Of a stretch of 64,000 nucleotides of DNA, positions 7,884-14,125 are shown in pieces. Source of the DNA: an uncultured Bacteroidales bacterium (GTDB lineage Bacteria > Bacteroidota > Bacteroidia > Bacteroidales > Paludibacteraceae); NCBI GenBank assembly GCA_900319005.1, contig ONMV01000005.1, positions 61,146 to 125,145 of the forward strand, read 5' to 3'. The stretch's first letter is position 1, and every line of letters begins with the position of its first letter. Made by a program: the position numbers and the translations under genes. The notes beneath the pieces were generated by a model. That model did not search any database. It was not told where the DNA came from and saw nothing but the letters and a program-made list of their open reading frames with translations.

Positions 7884-8741
7884 ATGCAAGATTTCATAGC
7901 TGTTGATTTTGAAACTGCAACATCGAATAAAATGGCCTGCCAAATTGGGGTCACTATTGTGGAAAACGGTGTCATTAAAGGCACTGTGGTTGATTATATA
8001 CAACCACCTGATAATAAATATGAAATAGGCTGTATGAATATTCATCATATCACGCCGGAAATAACTTCAAATGCTTCTACTTTTGATATCATTTGGCAGA
8101 ATTACAAAGAGCTGTTCGAAAACTTTCCGATTGTTGCGCATAATGCTCCTTTTGATGAGTCTGTATTACGCGCCAATTTAGATTACTATCGTATTCCGCA
8201 TAATAACATCAAAAAATTCATTTGCACTTACCAAATCTATCAATTGTCTTTAGATAAACTTTGTTGGGTTTTTGATTTACAAGATGACGAACACCATGAT
8301 GCTGGCTTTGATTCATTACGATGTGCTCAATTCTATAGTTTCTATTTGCAAGGTAAAAAGCCAGATTTATCTAAATTAGGCAATTATATTCCCGAAGAAG
8401 AACGAAGAAGAAAATTTGTTCTACACCAACAACTCAAAGGAGATGTCTTGAAAAAAGACTTGTCTTGTGCTAATCCAAACAATCCGTTCTACAATAAAAA
8501 AGTAGTAATCACAGGAGTGTTTGATGTTGAAAGAGTAGAACTCGCGCAGAAATTAAAGTATCTTGGAGCGGATATAGACACTGCTATTTCAAAGCGGACA
8601 AACTTTGTTTTAATAGGTCGTGAAGCCGGTCCTTCTAAACTGGCAAAAATGCAATCTCTTATTGAAAATGGTTACGATATTCGTCCATTAGGGCAGGCAG
8701 AAGTAACAGAAATCATGTCAGATAATTTTAATACAATATAA
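7884..8741 (+). CDS. DEDDh 3'-5' exonuclease fused to a BRCT domain
   Basis: 285 residues. The N-terminal DnaQ-like exonuclease has Asp8 and Glu10 (VDFET), Asp91 (HNAPFDES) and the His138-x4-Asp143 pair (HHDAGFD), a full DEDDh active site. After a charged linker, a BRCT domain spans about 200-280 (NPFYNKKVVITGVF ... LGADIDTAISKRTNFVLIG). Such proteins trim 3' DNA or RNA ends; BRCT domains bind phosphoproteins or DNA ends. The next gene starts 4 bases after the stop and carries a clearly related BRCT domain, so the two act together or arose by duplication. A structured RNA lies directly upstream. Confidence 0.88.
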   Translation: MQDFIAVDFETATSNKMACQIGVTIVENGVIKGTVVDYIQPPDNKYEIGCMNIHHITPEITSNASTFDIIWQNYKELFENFPIVAHNAPFDESVLRANLDYYRIPHNNIKKFICTYQIYQLSLDKLCWVFDLQDDEHHDAGFDSLRCAQFYSFYLQGKKPDLSKLGNYIPEEERRRKFVLHQQLKGDVLKKDLSCANPNNPFYNKKVVITGVFDVERVELAQKLKYLGADIDTAISKRTNFVLIGREAGPSKLAKMQSLIENGYDIRPLGQAEVTEIMSDNFNTI

Positions 8742-8745
8742 CAAC

Positions 8746-9489
8746 ATGGAAAACAATTTGTTTTTATCGAATAAAGATTTGAAAGACAATCCGTTCTATA
8801 ACAAGCGCGTTGCATACACGGGCACTTTTGCGTTAGATAAAAAAACACTCTCAAAATTACTAAAGAACTGGGGAGCTGAGGTAAATAATACCATCTCAAG
8901 AGCCACTAAATTTGTGCTTATAGGAAACAATCCAAATCCGGAAAAGATATCAAAATTGGACACACTTTTGCACGATGGTTTTACTATCAGAAGGCTCTCA
9001 CAAACTGATTTGGATTGCATATTTCAAGGTGAAAATTGGGAAGATTATTCTACTTCCGATGAAGTAATTAAAGACCTTGATTTTACACTCGATCATTTTA
9101 ATCAACATCACTATACTTTTGACGAGGGAACAAGAAATAAAATAGCAGGCAAAGAGTTATATTTCTGCGAGGGTTTTCGCGATGATAAATATGCCATTTC
9201 ACAAATAGCAGGAAATCTGGCGGCTTGGTGTAATCATATGTTATCGTCTCAAATTCAAATCTTTGTACTGAGTAATTCCACGATTGAAAAACTTAAACAA
9301 GGAATAAAAGATGAGAATATTTTAATGATTCAAAACTATTACAATCGAAATAAAGCGGACAAATTCGATTTTAGTTTTATAACCGAAGATGATATTCTCA
9401 ACTTTGCTAAGTTATGGATTGAAACTTTTGATGATCATGTCCTTAATTATTTGCTTCAACGCTATCTTCAATCTAATTACGCACAATAA
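8746..9489 (+). CDS. BRCT-domain protein, partner of the exonuclease
   Basis: 247 residues. The first domain (about 15-95, NPFYNKRVAYTGTF ... WGAEVNNTISRATKFVLIG) matches the BRCT of the preceding protein closely, including the NPFYNK entry. A second region (about 128-215, GKELYFCEGFRDDKYAIS) looks like a divergent BRCT-like fold; this is less sure. No catalytic motif is visible. The start is 4 bases after the exonuclease stop, and the following GIY-YIG gene begins at the very next base after its own stop, so all three are probably translated from one mRNA. Confidence 0.8.
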   Translation: MENNLFLSNKDLKDNPFYNKRVAYTGTFALDKKTLSKLLKNWGAEVNNTISRATKFVLIGNNPNPEKISKLDTLLHDGFTIRRLSQTDLDCIFQGENWEDYSTSDEVIKDLDFTLDHFNQHHYTFDEGTRNKIAGKELYFCEGFRDDKYAISQIAGNLAAWCNHMLSSQIQIFVLSNSTIEKLKQGIKDENILMIQNYYNRNKADKFDFSFITEDDILNFAKLWIETFDDHVLNYLLQRYLQSNYAQ

Positions 9490-10182
9490 ATGGACATAAG
9501 TATGAAACCGGAACAAGAAAAGGGATTTGTTTATATCCTTACAAACAAGAGTTTTCGCGACAATTGGGTCAAAATAGGCAAAAGTAGTCGACCTGTTAAT
9601 GTACGCTCAAAGGAATTGGACAATACAGCCGTTCCACTTCCTTTTGACATTTACGCAACTATGCAAACGGTTAAATATGCTGAGATTGAAAAAATTATCC
9701 ATAAGCAGATTGACCGTTTAACTGATTTGCGCATTCGTCAAAGTAGAGAGTTCTTTAACGTAACTCCGTCACAAGCTCTTGATATTCTTTTGGACTTGGC
9801 GACAGCTTTTGATGATGCCATAATTATGCAGTATATCGATGGGAAACCGGTACAAATTTATCCAAAAGTAGAAACGACATCAACTCCTAATCCCAAAAAG
9901 GAGACTAAAGACACAACGCGTAAACCTTTCGCATTCAGCATGATTGATCTAAATATAGGTGATTATGTAGTTTTTGATCCTCGCGGATGGAAACTAAAAG
10001 TAGCCGGTGAGAATAAGATAGAATACGAAGGACGCCTTTGGAGCTTGTCTGCTTTCTGCGGTACATATCTGCCCAAAGAGAAACAGAACCATTCCGGAGC
10101 ATATCAAGGACCTAAATATTTCAGTTATAATGGCAAAACACTTTGGCAAATCCGATTAGAAAAAGAAAAGGAGAATAGTTAA
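9490..10182 (+). CDS. GIY-YIG (T5orf172/MUG113-type) nuclease-like protein
   Basis: 230 residues. The N-terminal GIY-YIG-related domain shows FVYILTN (13-19), VKIGKS (27-32), an Arg at about 39, Glu65 in AEIEKIIH and REFF (86-89), as in T5orf172 family proteins. A linker is followed by a C-terminal domain (about 140-225, DYVVFDPRGWKLKV ... YNGKTLWQIRLE), which resembles small DUF4357-like modules attached to nucleases. The ATG follows the BRCT gene stop directly. Its place in the operon suggests the nickase of a DNA-processing complex; activity is inferred from the motifs only. Confidence 0.78.
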   Translation: MDISMKPEQEKGFVYILTNKSFRDNWVKIGKSSRPVNVRSKELDNTAVPLPFDIYATMQTVKYAEIEKIIHKQIDRLTDLRIRQSREFFNVTPSQALDILLDLATAFDDAIIMQYIDGKPVQIYPKVETTSTPNPKKETKDTTRKPFAFSMIDLNIGDYVVFDPRGWKLKVAGENKIEYEGRLWSLSAFCGTYLPKEKQNHSGAYQGPKYFSYNGKTLWQIRLEKEKENS

Positions 10183-10201
10183 ATTAAAAATTTTATACAA
10201 T

Positions 10202-10771
10202 ATGAAAAAGACATTTGTATTATTATTCGCGATTTGCGCATGGCTATATGCCTTTGCACAATCAAATGAACCCGAACTTGAAAATGGCATCTACGTTTAC
10301 AAGTATGTACAGCAAGCAGAGGGTATTTCGCAGAATGCACTCTATCTTCGTGCACATACATTTTTGAGCGATTGGGCAGGACCTAATTCCAATAGTAAAT
10401 GCAGCATCGATTTTGATGACAAGGAAAGTGCCACGATTATTACGAAAGGCTCTTATTTCCTTGGATATGAAAAAGAAATGATGTACGGTTGGAATGTTTT
10501 CGCAGACTTTATAGTAACCATTAAATGCAAAGATGGCAGATTCCAAGTTTTGACCAAGGTCCCTACTATGAGTTTTTGGTGGACTAATGGTAACGTGGCA
10601 CTACAAACAATCCCTTACAACGAGTTATATCCATCGTACACACATAAAGGTCCGTATAAGTTAAAACGTTATTCAGACAGATATGTAAATCAAATGCCCG
10701 AATATGTCAAGGAAATCTCTAATATTGTAGCAAATGGCATTATTTCGATTTCTGATGGTGACGATTGGTAA
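10202..10771 (+). CDS. Secreted DUF4468 (TBP-like fold) protein
   Basis: 189 residues with a signal peptide (residues 1-19, cleavage expected after AFAQ). The body resembles DUF4468 proteins, which are common in Bacteroidales and of unknown function (features such as ALYLRAHTFLSDW and a beta-rich middle). It starts 19 bases after the GIY-YIG gene and could be read from the same transcript, but a periplasmic protein is unlikely to belong to a nuclease complex. A hairpin terminator follows. Confidence 0.75.
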   Translation: MKKTFVLLFAICAWLYAFAQSNEPELENGIYVYKYVQQAEGISQNALYLRAHTFLSDWAGPNSNSKCSIDFDDKESATIITKGSYFLGYEKEMMYGWNVFADFIVTIKCKDGRFQVLTKVPTMSFWWTNGNVALQTIPYNELYPSYTHKGPYKLKRYSDRYVNQMPEYVKEISNIVANGIISISDGDDW

Positions 10772-10776
10772 TCATT

Positions 10777-10812
10777 ATGCGTGGCACTAACATTGCCGCG
10801 CATTTTCTTTTC
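10777..10812 (+). terminator. Intrinsic terminator after the DUF4468 gene
   Basis: ATGCGTGGC / GCCGCGCAT, a 9-bp stem with one T-G pair and a 9-base loop, followed by TTTTCTTTT. Confidence 0.75.
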
Positions 10813-10818
10813 AGTAAA

Positions 10819-10850
10819 TTTGCACATATCAAATTTTTATAGTATTTTTG
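10819..10850 (+). promoter_or_regulatory. Promoter of the HNH gene
   Basis: TTTG at 10819-10822 and TAttTTTG at 10843-10850, 20 bases apart, 29 bases before the ATG. Confidence 0.75.
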
Positions 10851-10878
10851 CGCAAGTTTTGCGCAGAAAGAAAATAAT

Positions 10879-11682
10879 ATGAAACCAGAAAGGAAAACAC
10901 CAATTGTTCTCACAGAAGAACAAGAGCAGTTTTTTATTGAAACATGGGAGAACAATCAAAGTTCTTCCGCCACAATCATCATCAGGGAAAAACTTGGATT
11001 AGCTTTAGATGTAATCGGTATATGCGCAAAGCAACTGCGTGCTCAGGGAAAAATAAGAGATAAGAAGAAACAACGTTTTAGTGAGAACGAAATAACTGCA
11101 TTTAAAACTGATTACGAAAATGGTCTCACTCTTAATGAAATAGCCAATAAGCGCCATAGAGACTCAAAAGCTATTCGCAGATATTTAATAGTTGCATTTG
11201 GAGGAAAACTTCCTAAAGTAGACAAACATTCTATCGAGGGTGAAAATTGGGCAGATATTGAAAATTGCAACACGCATCAAGTCAGCGACAAGGGAAGAGT
11301 ATATGTAAAGGCGACAAACCAAATCATTTATGGGCATCTGACTCATGGATATAGATACGTTTATATTACAGATAATAATGGCATTAAGCATCATTACGCA
11401 GTACATAGATTAGTCGCACAAGCATTTATTCCTAATCTGGAAAACAAATCGGAAGTAGATCATATAGATAGTAATCCGGCAAACAATGATGTGACAAATT
11501 TACGGTGGGTAAATCATGAAGAACAATATAGAAACGAAGAAACAATAAAGAAAAAGCAACTTGGTCAAGAACGCAAGCAAAGACGTTGGAAAATTAAGCC
11601 TCTACTTGATAAGATTTTTGAGATAGAACCGGACAAAATGGAACTAATTAAAATGATTATTGATTACAAAAATAACGTGTAA
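10879..11682 (+). CDS. NUMOD4/HNH endonuclease with N-terminal helix-turn-helix region
   Basis: 267 residues. The first ~110 residues are helical and basic, with a HTH-like segment (LTLNEIANKRHRDSKAIRRY). A NUMOD4 motif follows (GENWADIENCNTHQVSDKG, about 120-140), then an HNH_3 domain (HRLVAQAFIPN ... EVDHIDSNPANNDVTNLRWV) with the catalytic His in VDHID and the Asn residues in place. NUMOD4-HNH proteins are phage or homing-type endonucleases. It has its own promoter and sits in the accessory island. No intron or intein is visible beside it. Confidence 0.85.
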   Translation: MKPERKTPIVLTEEQEQFFIETWENNQSSSATIIIREKLGLALDVIGICAKQLRAQGKIRDKKKQRFSENEITAFKTDYENGLTLNEIANKRHRDSKAIRRYLIVAFGGKLPKVDKHSIEGENWADIENCNTHQVSDKGRVYVKATNQIIYGHLTHGYRYVYITDNNGIKHHYAVHRLVAQAFIPNLENKSEVDHIDSNPANNDVTNLRWVNHEEQYRNEETIKKKQLGQERKQRRWKIKPLLDKIFEIEPDKMELIKMIIDYKNNV

Positions 11683-11705
11683 AGGAATGTAAGCCTTTGC
11701 TATAA

Positions 11706-12398
11706 ATGAATAAAGAAGAGATTAAACATATTGACGAGTTATATAAGTCGTCGCGGATTATCAAGGAATTGGGATTTGAGCCGAATAAAACTATGTATAG
11801 CGACCGTCCTGATTTAGTTCTTCCTTCGCTTGACGATCCTAAAATTGGCATTGAAGTAGTTACGTATAGTAGTCATCTTTATGAAGAAGCAGAAGATGCG
11901 TTGTATAAGATTCTTGAAGAATATATTGATGAGAGACTTGATAAACGATCGGAGAAACGATATGAAATAGGAATATATTTTAATGATTTGTCGATACCGA
12001 CAGATATTAATTTTCAAAAAGAAAAAGAACAAATCTTTGATGAACTTGATGATCTATTATTCTTTCATCGGCCTCTGAAGAATCATTTATATTTAGCGGA
12101 TGTTACGATAGAGGAAAACCCAGGTGTAAATCGTTCTTTTATAGGACAAGATACAGTCGTAATATACGATGACTTGAATGAGCAATTTCTCTTAGAATGT
12201 ATCCAACATAAGGAGAGAAAACTAAAAGAATATAAATCATTAGAAAAGAATCAGTCTATACAGGAGTATTACCTTGTCGTCTTTTTCCCTATAAAGGAAC
12301 ATGCTGAGTTAAGAGGATATACATTACCGAAAACTTTTGAGACAGATTATAATCGTATCTATCTTGTGGATTATTTTTACACTAACCGAATAAAATAG
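11706..12398 (+). CDS. PD-(D/E)XK-like nuclease-fold protein
   Basis: 230 residues. The region PDLVLPSLDDPKIGIEVV (35-52) looks like the core of a restriction-endonuclease fold: Asp36, then Glu50 at the usual distance. The Lys expected two residues after Glu50 is replaced by Val, so the enzyme may use another residue or be inactive. The rest is rich in acidic and aromatic residues, with a basic helix at about 165-180. It starts 23 bases after the HNH gene and is followed by a terminator. I do not recognise a named family. Confidence 0.55.
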   Translation: MNKEEIKHIDELYKSSRIIKELGFEPNKTMYSDRPDLVLPSLDDPKIGIEVVTYSSHLYEEAEDALYKILEEYIDERLDKRSEKRYEIGIYFNDLSIPTDINFQKEKEQIFDELDDLLFFHRPLKNHLYLADVTIEENPGVNRSFIGQDTVVIYDDLNEQFLLECIQHKERKLKEYKSLEKNQSIQEYYLVVFFPIKEHAELRGYTLPKTFETDYNRIYLVDYFYTNRIK

Positions 12399-12405
12399 AA
12401 AACAT

Positions 12406-12440
12406 TTAGGGTGGGGCAGTGCCTCACCCTAATTTTTATT
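12406..12440 (+). terminator. Intrinsic terminator ending the accessory island
   Basis: AGGGTGgGGC / GCCtCACCCT stem with one G-T pair and a 3-base loop (12408-12430), followed by AATTTTTATTT. The stem resembles the terminator at 4073. Confidence 0.85.
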
Positions 12441-12800
12441 TACCCACCACGGGCAAATGATCTTTTACGTATTGTAGAGAAAAAATCAATAAAGTAATCC
12501 AACTATCAATAGTGCAAATTTTAAAAGAAACTGGATAATATGGTGTTAATAATGTCCATTGTAAGATGTAAACGTTAATTATTTTCGGTTTCAGCGCACC
12601 AAATTACAACAAAAATTTGAAATAAAAAAGTTTTTAGACTAAAAAATGCAATTTATTTTATTTTTTTTGAGCCCTTTTATTCATTTTCGACAAACCATTT
12701 AACGTCACACAGTGACCATCTTAACCCTTTAACGTTTTACAAAGTAAAACCATTTTAACTCTTTAACCCTTTAACGAAAAATCTCATATTTTTCCATGTA
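12441..12800. other. Gene-free AT-rich spacer with 'ttaacctttaac' microrepeats
   Basis: No coding frame supported. From about 12698 to 12776 it holds repeated blocks such as ccatttaacg, cttaaccctttaacg and ctctttaaccctttaacg. This is the same class of short repeat seen between rsmE, prfA and folD. Confidence 0.6.
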
Positions 12801-12802
12801 AA

Positions 12803-12924
12803 TTTGCATATGTCAGAAAAAGTTGTACTTCGGTCCATGCTTATTAGGTATAGGACGATTATCCGTGAGCAAGCTCCCAATAACCGTCCTATATCCTAAT
12901 AAAACGCGATAAATCGCTTTTTTT
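12803..12924 (+). ncRNA. Candidate small RNA with promoter and terminator
   Basis: Promoter-like TTTG 12803-12806 and TActTcGg 12826-12833 (imperfect -7). From about 12841 to 12903 the sequence folds into one long hairpin: TTATTAGG..ATAGGACG..TTAT pairs with ATAA..CGTCCTAT..CCTAATAA, with GAGC/GCTC near the tip. A second hairpin GCGA-TAAA-TCGC (12906-12917) with seven T follows and looks like a terminator. The result is a transcript of about 85 bases with no coding frame. It lies just upstream of the rubredoxin promoter. Confidence 0.55.
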
Positions 12925-12943
12925 CAAAAAAATACCCGAACGC

Positions 12944-12974
12944 TTGCATATATGCAAAATTTGTAGTACCTTTG
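12944..12974 (+). promoter_or_regulatory. Promoter of the rubredoxin gene
   Basis: TTG at 12944-12946 and TAccTTTG at 12967-12974; the ATG follows 36 bases later. Confidence 0.75.
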
Positions 12975-13010
12975 CAGCCGAAAAATCTTATTCACAAAAA
13001 TTTAACAACT

Positions 13011-13145
13011 ATGGCAAAGTACATCTGTGACGTTTGCGGGTACGAATACGACCCCAACGTAGAAGGCAAAGCGTTTAACGAACTCCCGGAAGATTGGGTT
13101 TGCCCCATCTGTGGAGTGGGGAAGGACCAATTCTCCGAAGCATAA
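13011..13145 (+). CDS. Short rubredoxin
   Basis: 44 residues ([16 protein letters not shown]...). The four iron ligands are present as CDVCG (6-10) and CPICG (about 32-36), followed by the usual GKDQF. Rubredoxins are one-iron electron carriers in anaerobes, often feeding oxygen- or peroxide-reducing enzymes. The loop between the two Cys pairs is about 8-10 residues shorter than in the common 52-54-residue form; short versions are known in some anaerobes. The gene has its own promoter and no linked redox partner. Confidence 0.93.
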   Translation: MAKYICDVCGYEYDPNVEGKAFNELPEDWVCPICGVGKDQFSEA

Positions 13146-13166
13146 GCCTTTAGGAACACTAAAAAT

Positions 13167-13189
13167 AACCACGTAGCAAATACGTGGTT
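13167..13189. terminator. Hairpin after the rubredoxin gene
   Basis: AACCACGTA / TACGTGGTT, 9-bp perfect stem with loop GCAAA, 21 bases after the stop. No T-run follows, so it may stabilise the mRNA end or act as a weak terminator. Confidence 0.5.
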
Positions 13190-13214
13190 AAATATTACTG
13201 AAAAATAAGCTAAA

Positions 13215-13280
13215 GAACTAAAGATGAACTAAATAAGAACCAAAGATGAACTAAAAAAGAACTAAAGAAGAACTAAAGAA
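13215..13280 (+). repeat. 11-bp tandem repeat, six units
   Basis: GAACTAAAGAT-type units at 13215, 13226, 13237, 13248, 13259 and 13270, in strict 11-bp register. The period is close to one helical turn. It ends 22 bases before the next gene. Confidence 0.9.
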
Positions 13281-13302
13281 TTATGTAAAATAGGGAGGTA
13301 AT

Positions 13303-13737
13303 ATGGCACAAGCAGAATTGAGTCCGGGTATAGAGAGTTTGCGAGGCAAACTTGCCGGTTATTCAGGATTTCAGGCTCGTTTTAAGAAATGGAAAGATGA
13401 TAGCGGAAGAGTTATCAAAGTGGGACCGCAGGAGATTTTCAAAAGAAGGAGCAGGGATTACAAACAAAGTCCGCGTACTGAGGCAGAATCGGCTCAGGCG
13501 AAAATTTGGAAGGATGTTTGCCGAGAAGCAAGCAAAATAATTCGTGACAAAAATCATCCGAGATATGCTGAGTTACGGGAAAGATGGAATGCACAGTTTA
13601 AAGGCGGAGGCGATCCGTTTTTGAAGCAAGGAGAAGAAAAGGTAAAGATATACGGGATGTTTCCGGTGTTCGTGCGAATGGTAATCCTGAAGGAAATGAA
13701 AGAGCAGGGCCAACCCGCATTCAATGCGGGGGAATAG
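13303..13737 (+). CDS. Hypothetical basic protein
   Basis: 144 residues, rich in Lys and Arg, with segments such as YSGFQARFKKWKDDSGRV and QEIFKRRSRDYKQ. No membrane segment, signal peptide or known domain is visible. Unlike its neighbours it has a strong Shine-Dalgarno-like AGGGAGGT (13292-13299), 4 bases before the ATG, which is rare in Bacteroidales and may point to foreign origin. The end of the gene contains a CCCGCAT/ATGCGGG hairpin (13711-13727). It sits between two different repeat blocks. Function unknown. Confidence 0.6.
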   Translation: MAQAELSPGIESLRGKLAGYSGFQARFKKWKDDSGRVIKVGPQEIFKRRSRDYKQSPRTEAESAQAKIWKDVCREASKIIRDKNHPRYAELRERWNAQFKGGGDPFLKQGEEKVKIYGMFPVFVRMVILKEMKEQGQPAFNAGE

Positions 13738-13808
13738 ACATACGAATCAACGAAACAGACAAACTCTGCGCTCACGCACAGGGCACACGACAAAACGAAA
13801 CTGACATA

Positions 13809-13910
13809 ATGGCAGATATAATGGCAGAATTGAATGATGGCATAATTGTTGTACAATGGTTATGTGAAGAACTATATCAATACAAACCTAATCGGGATTA
13901 TGTAAAATAG
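13809..13910 (+). CDS. Possible 33-residue peptide
   Basis: Open frame MADIMAELNDGIIVVQWL and so on, ending in YVK. It has no recognisable ribosome site or family. It may be chance. It is reported because the 389-bp gap before lon is otherwise free of genes. Confidence 0.2.
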   Translation: MADIMAELNDGIIVVQWLCEELYQYKPNRDYVK

Positions 13911-13934
13911 AATTTTACATGAATCACTCCCTAT
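13901..13934. other. Inverted repeat plus a stretch complementary to the upstream ribosome site
   Basis: TGTAAAAT-AGA-ATTTTACA (13901-13919) is a perfect 8-bp inverted repeat. CTCCCTATT (13926-13934) is exactly complementary to AATAGGGAG at 13289-13297, the ribosome-site region of the gene at 13303, so the mRNA end could pair with its own start. Confidence 0.35.
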
Positions 13935-13956
13935 TATAAATAAGGAAAGAGGAAAT

Positions 13957-14094
13957 CGGCATAAAATGCCGGGCTAATAGATGAAGACAGAATACGAAAA
14001 GACGCGGAACTGAAGTCCCGCAAACAGGACGAAGAAAGAAAGACAGAATACGAAAAGACGCGGAACTGAAGTCCCGCGAACAGAACGAAGAAAG
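13957..14094 (+). repeat. Hairpin and 56-bp direct repeat upstream of lon
   Basis: A hairpin CGGCAT-AAA-ATGCCG (13957-13971) is followed by two 54-base copies, 13985-14038 and 14041-14094, with two mismatches. Each copy contains a small hairpin, GCGGAACT / AGTCCCGC. The block ends about 31 bases before the lon ATG, so it forms the lon leader. It could modulate lon mRNA stability or translation. Confidence 0.85.
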
Positions 14095-14125
14095 ATACGG
14101 AAAAAAGACAATAATAAAAAAGAAT

